A DNA stretch of 5,114 nucleotides, taken from positions 9,236 to 14,349 of the forward strand of contig PMCB01000124.1 of NCBI GenBank assembly GCA_003153955.1, written 5' to 3'. This stretch comes from Dehalococcoidia bacterium. GTDB taxonomy: Bacteria; Chloroflexota; Dehalococcoidia; Dehalococcoidales; Fen-1064. A model generated the notes under the pieces. That model made no database searches. It was not told where the DNA came from and was given only the letters and a program-made list of their open reading frames with translations. The translations under genes and the position numbers were made by a program. Shown here one piece after another: positions 1 to 5,114 of the stretch (position 1 is the first letter of the stretch; each line of letters begins with the position of its first letter).

Positions 1-920
1 CGCGTCTGTTCCGGGCTCATCGGTTCGAAACGCATTCGCGGCAGCGGCTGAATCGGGAGCGCCGCTAAGCCCTGGCGTAATGCCTGCTGCAGGTCGGCTC
101 TGAACCGCGGCGGTTCATTACCGCAAAATCCCGCCAGGTCAGCGGTACGGCTTGTTGATAAAGCAACGAGTATTTCATCCGGCATTACAAAGAAAGGCGG
201 ACGGTGCCGCCGTATCGCTTCTTCTTCCCGGAAAAGAAATAGACTGCGAAGGACTGCCAGGCCCCGTCCGTCCAGGCTTTCGGCCCCTTTTACCGAGCGA
301 AAGGCGTTCTCCATATCCGTTGCGGTATACCGCACTTCCTCGAGACGCGCGAATTCTTCGGCAACCCAGCTTGTCCGACCCAAAACCTCTATTCTTTTTC
401 CCAGTATTTGCTGCAGTGCCAGCAGGTGACGGACATCGGACCCGGCATAGTCAATCGCTTCACCAGTGAGGGGTCGCCGGCCCCAATCAGCTGTCTGCAG
501 GCGCTTGGATTTGACGATATTTACCCCGAGTAAATCTCTGAGCAGGGCCGATAATCCGACTTCGGTCATGCCCGCGAAACGGGCGGCGATGTAGGTATCG
601 TAAAGGTTGTGGATGCGGAATCCGCAATGCCGGTCGATACTGCGGATATCATAATCGGCGCCGTGGATGACCTTTAGTATTGATTTGTCCTCGAGCACTT
701 TTTGCAGCGGCCCAATATCCTTCAACGTTATTGTATCGATAATGTAAATATTTGTTCCGGTGGCGATTTGAATCAGGCAGAGTTGTTCCGGATAGTGATG
801 TCGGCTGTTCGACTCTGTGTCAACGGCAATTACCCTTGAATCAAGCATTGTGCGTACGGCTGCATCAAGTCGGTCGGAATTAGTAACAATCTCCAGCGGG
901 AGCGGCATTGAAGTAATCAT
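1..920 (-). CDS. rnd: Ribonuclease D (3'-5' exoribonuclease), C-terminus cut by the window edge
   Basis: The reverse strand reads open from an ATG at 920 to the left edge, giving 306 residues; the family is usually about 370-390. RNase D trims 3' ends of tRNA precursors and other small RNAs in the cytoplasm using two metal ions. The DEDDy exonuclease motifs are visible. Exo I is VDTES with D34 and E36. Exo II is HGADYDI at 86-92, with D91 the likely ligand. Exo III is YAGSDV at 158-163, with Y158 and D162. The KSKRLQTADWGRRPLT stretch before Exo III is also typical. After the nuclease domain, about residues 207-280 look like an HRDC domain (SLDGRGLAVLRSLFLFREEE). The start is supported by AAAGGA six bases upstream; the next in-frame ATG at 908 has no such site. 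It is transcribed away from the SDR operon, so it is functionally separate. Identification is firm; exact RNA substrates are inferred from the family. Confidence 0.94.
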   Translation of the reverse strand, partial: MITSMPLPLEIVTNSDRLDAAVRTMLDSRVIAVDTESNSRHHYPEQLCLIQIATGTNIYIIDTITLKDIGPLQKVLEDKSILKVIHGADYDIRSIDRHCGFRIHNLYDTYIAARFAGMTEVGLSALLRDLLGVNIVKSKRLQTADWGRRPLTGEAIDYAGSDVRHLLALQQILGKRIEVLGRTSWVAEEFARLEEVRYTATDMENAFRSVKGAESLDGRGLAVLRSLFLFREEEAIRRHRPPFFVMPDEILVALSTSRTADLAGFCGNEPPRFRADLQQALRQGLAALPIQPLPRMRFEPMSPEQT

Positions 921-1274
921 TTGTCATCCTTTGGTCTCGCTAAAAAGTCCGCGGAAACACGAAATACGTCATCTCTCCGCTTTAATATTATAACCATAAA
1001 TACTGTTATTGGTTAGTGAAAGAAGAACGGAACGGCAGTTAAGACTTCTTTGATGCCGGACAAAGAACGCGCGTAAATGTGCTCAAAAGAATTATCATCA
1101 ACATTGCTTTTCACTTTTGGATTTTATGAAAATAATATATTTATATTCCGTTTAGTATTGCGGTTTCCTAAATCAGGTTACTGCGAAATTTGAATTGAAT
1201 ACTTAAGTTGTAGTACCCTTAATACCATAATTTAAAGGTAATATCGTCGCCAATCGAAAATCAGGAGTGTTATT
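921..1274. other. Divergent intergenic region between RNase D and the SDR operon
   Basis: This 354-base stretch has no credible gene on either strand. It is clearly more AT-rich than the flanking genes, especially 1081-1240. It contains the candidate RNase D promoter. On the plus strand the best -10-like hexamer is CATAAT at 1226-1231, with only a weak TTAAGT (1203-1208) 17 bases upstream. That would leave about 40 bases of leader before the SDR start. An AT-only inverted repeat, AATATA-TT-TATATT, lies at 1134-1147 and could be chance or an operator. No riboswitch-like or tRNA-like fold was recognised by eye. Confidence 0.6.
987..1015 (-). promoter_or_regulatory. Candidate promoter for the RNase D gene
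   Basis: On the reverse strand a perfect TATAAT lies at 992-987. Seventeen bases upstream is TAACCA (1015-1010), a poor -35 match. Transcription would begin near 980, leaving about 60 bases of leader before the ATG at 920. The -10 is convincing by sequence but sits in AT-rich DNA, so it may be chance. Confidence 0.35.
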
Positions 1275-1985
1275 ATGCTGGTAAAAAACAAAGTAATCAT
1301 TATCACCGGTGGGGCAAAAGGAATTGGAATTACGCTGTCGCACAAATTCGCTGAAGCCGGTGCCGAGGTCATCATCACCGAACGGGATGAAACCGCCGGG
1401 AACAAGGTGGCCGCGGAAATCAGGGCGAAAGGTTTTTACGCTGATTTTATCAAGGCCGATGTTTCCAGCGAACATGACACGCAGGTTATGGCCGATACTA
1501 CTGCGCAAAAACACGGCCGCATTGATATCCTCTTGAATAACGCGGCTTACAAAGGCTCCGATACGGAGAGAAACAATCCCTTCGACCAAATCCGGGTTGA
1601 AGAATGGGATAAAGTGATGGCCGTCAACCTTCGGGGGACCTGGCTGTGCTGCAAAGCGGTTGCGCCGTACATGAAAGCCCAGAAGAAAGGTAAGATCATC
1701 ATGACATCCTCCCAGGCCTGGGACGTTGGCTACGGACCCTGGCTGCATTATGTCACCACCAAAGCGGGCTTAATCGGGATGACGCGCAGCCTTGCCAAGG
1801 AACTCGGAGAATTCAACGTTAACGTCAATTGCGTCTCCTACGGCAGCCAGTTAAGTGAACAGTTCATCAAGAAGCCGCCCACTGATGAAGACCTTTTCGG
1901 GACTGTCCTGTTTTTGGCATCTGAATTGAGCGATTTTGTAACCGGGCAGACACTTTATCCCAATGCGGGCGCCTATCTACACTAA
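1275..1985 (+). CDS. Short-chain dehydrogenase/reductase with a shortened substrate-binding loop
   Basis: This 236-residue protein is a classical SDR, a cytoplasmic NAD(P)-dependent oxidoreductase acting on an alcohol or carbonyl. The Rossmann glycine motif TGGAKGIG is at 11-18. An acidic residue, E36, follows the second beta strand, which favours NAD(H) over NADP(H). D62-V63 fits the adenine-contact position and NNAA is at 88-91. The catalytic tetrad is N118, S146, Y159 and K163 (YVTTK). The C-terminus has FLAS and the TGQTL strand. The odd part is about residues 179-202: the usual PG motif after VN is replaced by SYG, and roughly 20 residues of the flexible substrate loop are missing, so the protein is shorter than the usual 245-255. 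The reading frame is continuous there. AGGAG lies seven bases before the ATG. The next gene starts 29 bases downstream on the same strand, so the two are probably one operon. The substrate cannot be told from sequence. Confidence 0.93.
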   Translation: MLVKNKVIIITGGAKGIGITLSHKFAEAGAEVIITERDETAGNKVAAEIRAKGFYADFIKADVSSEHDTQVMADTTAQKHGRIDILLNNAAYKGSDTERNNPFDQIRVEEWDKVMAVNLRGTWLCCKAVAPYMKAQKKGKIIMTSSQAWDVGYGPWLHYVTTKAGLIGMTRSLAKELGEFNVNVNCVSYGSQLSEQFIKKPPTDEDLFGTVLFLASELSDFVTGQTLYPNAGAYLH

Positions 1986-2014
1986 ACTTCCACGTGAAAT
2001 AACAGGGGACGGAT

Positions 2015-2659
2015 ATGAACTACAAAACTATCAACAGCGCGGACTGGATTGATATCAGTGTGCCCGTGAGCGAGAAGATGGCAGTCTTTGCTTATGAACA
2101 AAAACCGCGATTCGAGCGGCGCGCTTCAATGGAACGCGGTGACATGGGCAATAATTCCACAATCCATATGGGGATCCATACCGGCACACACCTTGATGCG
2201 CCCAGACACGGTATTATTGACGGCAAAACAATTGATAAAATGCCCCTGAGCGACGCCATCGGGCCGGCCCGGGTCATTGAAATCAATGACATTGAAGCAG
2301 TCAAAGCTAAAGAACTGAGAAACTATCAGTTCAAACGCGGCGAGCGTGTCCTCTTTAAAACCATCAATTCCGCCAGGTGCTGGAAAACAGACGAATTCGT
2401 GCCGGATTTTGTTTACATCGCTGCCGATGCCGCGCAAATTCTGGTCGATTCGGGAGTTAAACTGGTCGGTATAGATTATCTTTCGGTTGGCGGGCCGCCG
2501 GAGACGCACAAAATATTTCTCGGCGGCGGCATCTGGCTGCTGGAAGGACTGGATCTTTCCGCGGCAAAAGCAGGTAGTTATAACCTGCTCTGCCTTCCTC
2601 TCAAGCTGATTGGGGTTGAAGGATCCCCTGTACGGGCCGCCCTTCAGCCTCTCCTTTAA
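2015..2659 (+). CDS. Cyclase-family metal-dependent hydrolase (KynB / isatin hydrolase-like)
   Basis: This 214-residue protein has the signature of the cyclase family (Pfam PF04199), HTGTHLDAPRH at 55-65. H55, H59 and D61 would bind metal, and H65 fits the catalytic or second-metal histidine. The C-terminal half carries GIDYLSV (152-158), H165 in PPETHK, E177 in LLEGLDL, and LPLKL near 195-199, all at positions expected from arylformamidases. Relatives hydrolyse N-formylkynurenine, isatin or other cyclic amides and lactones, so a soluble manganese- or zinc-dependent hydrolase is the safe call. The N-terminal WPGD-type motif of KynB is absent; FAYEQKP (25-31) occupies that place, which argues against calling it KynB. 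No other kynurenine-pathway gene is nearby. AGGGG lies six bases before the ATG. The gene follows the SDR by 29 bases and likely acts on its product or substrate. The family call is strong; the substrate is unknown. Confidence 0.92.
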   Translation: MNYKTINSADWIDISVPVSEKMAVFAYEQKPRFERRASMERGDMGNNSTIHMGIHTGTHLDAPRHGIIDGKTIDKMPLSDAIGPARVIEINDIEAVKAKELRNYQFKRGERVLFKTINSARCWKTDEFVPDFVYIAADAAQILVDSGVKLVGIDYLSVGGPPETHKIFLGGGIWLLEGLDLSAAKAGSYNLLCLPLKLIGVEGSPVRAALQPLL

Positions 2660-2692
2660 AAAACTTCAACTTCCGTTTTTATTCTTATTTGG

Positions 2693-2944
2693 TTACCAGT
2701 CATGCGGTTTTGTTTTTTCGTCATCGCGATGAAAGGATTCCCAGATGCTGGCGTTTGCCGGATTACCGCCGGACATCACCAGACAATCTTTACACAGGAC
2801 TTTGTCGTCCCAAACAAATGGGACAATTGAATGCTCCGAGGATGTCGCAATAGCGTCAGGGAATTCAACACCACATTTTTCACATCTTACGGACTGATAT
2901 TTCTTTTCAGGTTTCTCTTTAGGTGCATTGTCTTTTTTCGCCAT
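2693..2944 (-). CDS. Small zinc-ribbon protein of unknown function
   Basis: This predicts an 83-residue soluble protein. The first 18 residues are lysine- and proline-rich (MAKKDNAPKEKPEKKYQ) and look disordered. They are followed by two cysteine pairs, C21-x2-C24 and C51-x2-C54, 26 residues apart, as in a four-cysteine zinc ribbon. The tail is hydrophilic and ends HDW. The start at 2944 was chosen because a perfect AGGAG (2955-2951) sits six bases upstream. A longer in-frame start at 2995 has no comparable site and lies upstream of the candidate -10. No signal peptide or membrane segment is seen. It is convergent with the hydrolase gene, 33 bases apart, and downstream of the TIM-barrel gene by 121 bases on the same strand. 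I do not recognise a characterised family. Nucleic-acid binding or a protein-contact role would be guesses. Confidence 0.82.
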   Translation of the reverse strand: MAKKDNAPKEKPEKKYQSVRCEKCGVEFPDAIATSSEHSIVPFVWDDKVLCKDCLVMSGGNPANASIWESFHRDDEKTKPHDW

Positions 2945-2950
2945 GGTAAG

Positions 2951-2955
2951 CTCCT
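2951..2955 (-). promoter_or_regulatory. Ribosome binding site that fixes the zinc-ribbon start
   Basis: AGGAG on the reverse strand lies six bases before the ATG at 2944. It favours an 83-residue product over the 100-residue form starting at 2995. Confidence 0.8.
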
Positions 2956-2983
2956 TATTCAACGGCCTGTACTTTACAGACGA

Positions 2984-3011
2984 ATTATTAATCACAGCAT
3001 ACCGTTTTTAA
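2984..3011 (-). promoter_or_regulatory. Candidate promoter for the zinc-ribbon gene
   Basis: On the reverse strand TTAAAA (3011-3006, four of six matches to TTGACA) is separated by 16 bases from AATAAT (2989-2984, five of six matches to TATAAT). Transcription would start near 2977, about 33 bases before the ATG at 2944. This would let the gene be expressed independently of the TIM-barrel gene. The region is AT-rich, so chance matches are possible. Confidence 0.35.
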
Positions 3012-3024
3012 TGTGTAGAAGTAA

Positions 3025-3058
3025 TTACATTTTGCTTTTTCTGATTACAAAATTGTAA
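3025..3058. repeat. AT-rich inverted repeat between the TIM-barrel and zinc-ribbon genes
   Basis: TTACATTTTG (3025-3034) can pair with CAAAATTGTAA (3048-3058) with one bulged T, around a 13-base loop. A tighter alternative inside it is TTACAA-AA-TTGTAA at 3045-3058. On the plus strand it is followed by CA and a T-rich run, like a weak intrinsic terminator pointing into the 3' end of the TIM-barrel gene. On the minus strand, the direction of both neighbours, there is no T-run. It may be a terminator for antisense read-through, an operator, or chance. Confidence 0.3.
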
Positions 3059-3065
3059 CATTTTT

Positions 3066-3872
3066 TTATTTTAGTTCTTTCAGGCATCGATTCAAATAGC
3101 CCCGGCACTCTGCTGCTAACCCCATCTGCTTTGACAGCGGAAAAGTAAAAGCCCCGATCATTAAAACATCAATGTCCCTATCATACCCGATCTTTTTCAG
3201 GGCTTTCAGGATTTCCGGGAAAGGCAGGCTGCCGCGCCCGACAATCTGTTCTTCGGGAGTGGCTTCATATTGCCCGCCGGGAAGGTCACGGAAATGCGTG
3301 TGCACAATTTTTTTGTTAATTTTAGAAATGAAAGTCATTGGGTTATCTCCGGCCTTGGTCAGTTCCCTGGGGTCCAGAATTATCCCCAGACCGGGAGAAT
3401 CAATGGCGTCCAGCAAAGGCAGCACGGTGGCAGTGTTATAAATTGAACCGCCGGTATGCGGGTTGAGCGCCAAAGTGACGCCCCGGTCCGCCGCTCCCTT
3501 AGTCAGGGTTTTGAGATATTTTATTTCCGCTTTCATCGCTTCTTTGTCATCGGATTTTCCTCCGGAGCGGATAGCAATGATCGGAATGTCCAGTTTTTGC
3601 GCGATTTCGAACATCGTCATCATCGAAAGGACTTTATCTTCTCCCGGTAAAACGCCGACGTCAGGGTGAATTGCAGATAATTCAATGTTGTGTTTTTTCG
3701 CTGTTGCCCGAACTTCATCCAGATAGGATTTTTTTGTATTCAATTCGATATGGCGGGCCCAGTTCGCCAGGCATGCCAGTTCAACTCCTTCATACCCCGC
3801 CCATGCGATGTGCTGAAGTGCGCCGTATAAATCCAGCTGGTTAAAAATTGCAGAGTCCATGATTAATTTCAT
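3066..3872 (-). CDS. Sugar-phosphate isomerase/epimerase-like TIM-barrel protein with a degenerate metal site
   Basis: The 268-residue product resembles the xylose-isomerase-like TIM-barrel superfamily (Pfam PF01261), whose members isomerise, epimerise or dehydrate sugars and polyols. Family landmarks are GYEGVEL (26-32), the strand around IELSAIHPD (63-71), LDP (166-168), VHTHFRD (190-196), a VGRGSLPFPEIL segment (211-222) equivalent to the usual G-x-G-x-x-x-F, and LKKIGYD (225-231). Two metal-ligand positions look altered. The glutamate usually ending the GVxLALE strand is N137, in LALNPH. The C-terminal glutamate expected after GYDxxxxV is L237 or M238, in DVLMIGAF. D167 and H193 are kept. 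The start at 3872 is preferred over the ATG at 3878, because GGAGG is eight bases from the former and only two from the latter. No signal peptide is seen. It is divergent from the solute-binding protein gene. The fold is fairly certain; catalytic activity is doubtful. Confidence 0.87.
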   Translation of the reverse strand: MKLIMDSAIFNQLDLYGALQHIAWAGYEGVELACLANWARHIELNTKKSYLDEVRATAKKHNIELSAIHPDVGVLPGEDKVLSMMTMFEIAQKLDIPIIAIRSGGKSDDKEAMKAEIKYLKTLTKGAADRGVTLALNPHTGGSIYNTATVLPLLDAIDSPGLGIILDPRELTKAGDNPMTFISKINKKIVHTHFRDLPGGQYEATPEEQIVGRGSLPFPEILKALKKIGYDRDIDVLMIGAFTFPLSKQMGLAAECRGYLNRCLKELK

Positions 3873-3880
3873 ACCCATAA

Positions 3881-3885
3881 CCTCC
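3881..3885 (-). promoter_or_regulatory. Ribosome binding site that fixes the TIM-barrel start
   Basis: GGAGG on the reverse strand is eight bases from the ATG at 3872 but only two bases from the ATG at 3878. The inner start, giving MKLIMDS, is therefore more likely than MGMKLIM. Confidence 0.75.
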
Positions 3886-3899
3886 GATTAATTTTGCAT

Positions 3900-3925
3900 G
3901 TATGTTATTGCATTCGGGGTATGTT
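3900..3925 (+). repeat. Short direct repeats in the divergent promoter region
   Basis: GTATGTT occurs at 3900-3906 and 3919-3925, a 19-base period. TTGCAT occurs at 3894-3899 and 3908-3913, a 14-base period. Both pairs overlap the -10 or spacer of the candidate TIM-barrel promoter. They could be regulator half-sites, but copies this short may be chance. Confidence 0.25.
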
Positions 3926-3931
3926 TGTCAA
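3902..3931 (-). promoter_or_regulatory. Candidate promoter for the TIM-barrel gene
   Basis: The reverse strand has a perfect TTGACA at 3931-3926. Eighteen bases later comes TAACAT at 3907-3902, four of six matches to TATAAT. Transcription would start around 3895, giving a leader of roughly 23 bases that contains the GGAGG site. The position and the exact -35 make this the best promoter candidate in the window. Confidence 0.5.
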
Positions 3932-3954
3932 AGCTTTCCACCGGCGGTTAATTT

Positions 3955-3974
3955 CGACCCTATTTAGCGGGTTG
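3955..3974. repeat. Small dyad overlapping the candidate -35 of the solute-binding protein gene
   Basis: CGACCC (3955-3960) and GGGTTG (3969-3974) form an inverted pair with one G-T mismatch around an eight-base centre. The right arm overlaps TTGTAA, the proposed -35. It could be an operator; the evidence is weak. Confidence 0.22.
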
Positions 3975-4000
3975 TAATGCATCCTATTTTTTGTTACCAT
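3972..4000 (+). promoter_or_regulatory. Candidate promoter for the solute-binding protein gene
   Basis: TTGTAA (3972-3977) and TACCAT (3995-4000) are each four of six matches to consensus and are separated by 17 bases. Transcription would start near 4007, upstream of the AGGAG at 4022-4026. It is modest in sequence, but its spacing and position are suitable. Confidence 0.33.
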
Positions 4001-4032
4001 TTTGCTAATCATTTTCTTGTCAGGAGAAACGT

Positions 4033-5114
4033 ATGTCAGATAAAGTCCAAAATTGGTGGGATAAACTCGGGAAACCAAAGTACGGCGGCGAATTAGTTAT
4101 CCGCGCCAACTGGGAAATTGAGAATTTCGACCCTTACAACGCCGTGTTTGGAAACATCCATTCCGCCTGGATGGAAATGCTGATTACCGACGACTGGACA
4201 TTAGACCCCTCTGTTTTCGATTTTAAGGCGCATTGGCGCCCCTCTCGGTATAAAAAAGGCTGGCTGGCCGAAAGTTGGGAATTCACCGGCCCGGATACTT
4301 ATGTCGCGAACCTGCGGCATGGCATTCACTGGCAGGATATCCCGCCCGCCAACGGCCGGGAATTTACCGCCGCGGATGTTGTATTTCATTACAGCCGCAT
4401 GTTGGGTCTGGGCGACGGCTTTGCTAAACCCGGCCCTATTGCCGATGCGGCCTTCAAAGACCTGGTTGCGGTCACTGCCCCCGACCGGTATACTGTCGTT
4501 TTTAAATTTAAAACACCCAATCCCGAGTTCATTATAGAGACATTGCACACAGTAAACCCCACGATGTGCATCGAAAATCCGGACGCAATCAAACAATGGG
4601 GAAACCTGAATGATTGGCATCACGCCGTCGGCACCGGTCCGTTTATTTTAAAGGAATTTGTTCATGGCAATTTTGCCGGTCTGGTAAAAAATCCCGGTTA
4701 TTGGGGGCATGATGAACGTTACCCGCAGAACAAACTCCCCTACTTCGATTCAGTCAAATATCTCATTATCCCCGACGAAAGTGATGCTGTAGCCGCGATG
4801 CGCGCCGGTAAAATCGATATCATCGACCATATTTCGCCGATGCAGGCGCATTCGATGCTAAAGACCAACCCGGAAATTTTACAGTTTACACACCCGGATT
4901 CCAATGCGACTTCAATCGAACCAAGAAACGACAGGGCGCCTTTTAGTGACGTCCGCGTTCGCAAGGCCCTGCAAATGGCAATCGACCTGCCGGCGTTGTC
5001 TAAGGGTTATTACAGCGGCACCATCGAGCCCTTCCCCGCCACGTTAACCTCGAGATACATGGACGGTTGGGGTTTTCCATGGGAAGAGTGGCCGCAGGAT
5101 TTGAAGGACGAATA
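4033..5114 (+). CDS. ABC transporter family 5 solute-binding protein without a visible signal peptide, C-terminus cut
   Basis: The frame is open from ATG 4033 to the right edge, giving 360 residues of a family whose members usually have 500-600. Family 5 binding proteins (Pfam SBP_bac_5) capture oligopeptides, nickel complexes or oligosaccharides for an ABC importer. Landmarks are GGELVI (18-23), FDPYN (32-36), the family signature around 78-123 (LAESWEF, LRHGIHW, FTAADVVFHYSRM), VGTGPF (199-204), and FSDVRVRKALQMAID (304-318). The N-terminus, MSDKVQNWWDKLGKPKYGG, has no hydrophobic core, no basic n-region followed by a membrane stretch, and no lipobox cysteine. An in-frame stop at 4006-4008 rules out a longer start, and AGGAG is six bases before the ATG. 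So either it is exported without a classical leader, or it works in the cytoplasm. Transporter permease genes, if any, would lie beyond the window. It is divergent from the TIM-barrel gene. The family call is strong; the ligand is unknown. Confidence 0.92.
   Translation, partial: MSDKVQNWWDKLGKPKYGGELVIRANWEIENFDPYNAVFGNIHSAWMEMLITDDWTLDPSVFDFKAHWRPSRYKKGWLAESWEFTGPDTYVANLRHGIHWQDIPPANGREFTAADVVFHYSRMLGLGDGFAKPGPIADAAFKDLVAVTAPDRYTVVFKFKTPNPEFIIETLHTVNPTMCIENPDAIKQWGNLNDWHHAVGTGPFILKEFVHGNFAGLVKNPGYWGHDERYPQNKLPYFDSVKYLIIPDESDAVAAMRAGKIDIIDHISPMQAHSMLKTNPEILQFTHPDSNATSIEPRNDRAPFSDVRVRKALQMAIDLPALSKGYYSGTIEPFPATLTSRYMDGWGFPWEEWPQDLKDE

Noticed and set aside
152..469. A 105-codon plus-strand open frame.
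   Set aside because: It lies inside the RNase D gene on the opposite strand and has a low-complexity, proline- and arginine-rich shadow composition.
1203..1748. A 181-codon open frame on the minus strand opposite the SDR gene.
   Set aside because: It is antisense to a clear SDR, has no recognisable domain, and is explained by the codon bias of the real gene.
2015..2659. Naming the hydrolase kynB.
   Set aside because: The WPGD-type motif is absent and no kynurenine-pathway genes are nearby, so only the family can be supported.
2659..2690. AAAAAC...GTTTTT stem followed by a T-rich stretch between the convergent genes, as a possible bidirectional terminator.
   Set aside because: Only six pairs, five of them A-T, with a ten-base loop; too weak to list as a feature, although the position would suit a terminator.
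2945..2995. A longer 100-residue start for the zinc-ribbon protein at 2995.
   Set aside because: No ribosome site precedes it, while the ATG at 2944 has a perfect AGGAG at ideal distance.
4201..4623. A 140-codon minus-strand frame within the solute-binding protein gene.
   Set aside because: The plus-strand frame has unmistakable family 5 motifs across the same bases; the antisense frame has none.

Overview
The window reads as a bacterial chromosome segment with moderate GC. It holds five to six compact genes with good Shine-Dalgarno sites and short AT-rich intergenic gaps. I see no insertion sequence, CRISPR array, tRNA or rRNA. The gene set suggests an anaerobic, possibly Chloroflexota/Dehalococcoidia-like bacterium: RNase D with a DTES-type Exo I motif plus HRDC, a SDR/cyclase pair, a xylose-isomerase-like TIM barrel, and a family 5 solute-binding protein without a signal peptide. 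That assignment is a guess from protein style and was not tested.

Layout. Positions 1-920 (minus) hold the N-terminal 306 residues of ribonuclease D; its C-terminus lies off the left edge. Positions 921-1274 are a 354-base divergent AT-rich spacer with candidate promoters. Positions 1275-1985 and 2015-2659 (plus) form a two-gene operon: a short-chain dehydrogenase/reductase with a shortened substrate loop, then a metal-dependent hydrolase of the cyclase/KynB family. Positions 2693-2944 (minus) are a small CxxC...CxxC zinc-ribbon protein, convergent with the hydrolase. Positions 3066-3872 (minus) are a sugar-phosphate isomerase/epimerase-like TIM barrel that appears to lack two of the usual metal ligands. 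Positions 3873-4032 are a divergent promoter region with small direct and inverted repeats. Positions 4033-5114 (plus) are the first 360 residues of an ABC transporter family 5 (oligopeptide-type) solute-binding protein, cut by the right edge.

How the genes may work together. The SDR and hydrolase are almost certainly co-transcribed and could perform successive steps, such as oxidation to a lactone or cyclic carbonyl followed by hydrolytic ring opening; the substrate is unknown. The TIM-barrel gene and the solute-binding gene are divergent from one 160-base region and may be co-regulated. RNase D is an unrelated RNA-processing gene. I do not see a clear novel defence or mobile system. The most unusual points are the degenerate TIM-barrel active site, the leaderless solute-binding protein and the loop-deleted SDR.
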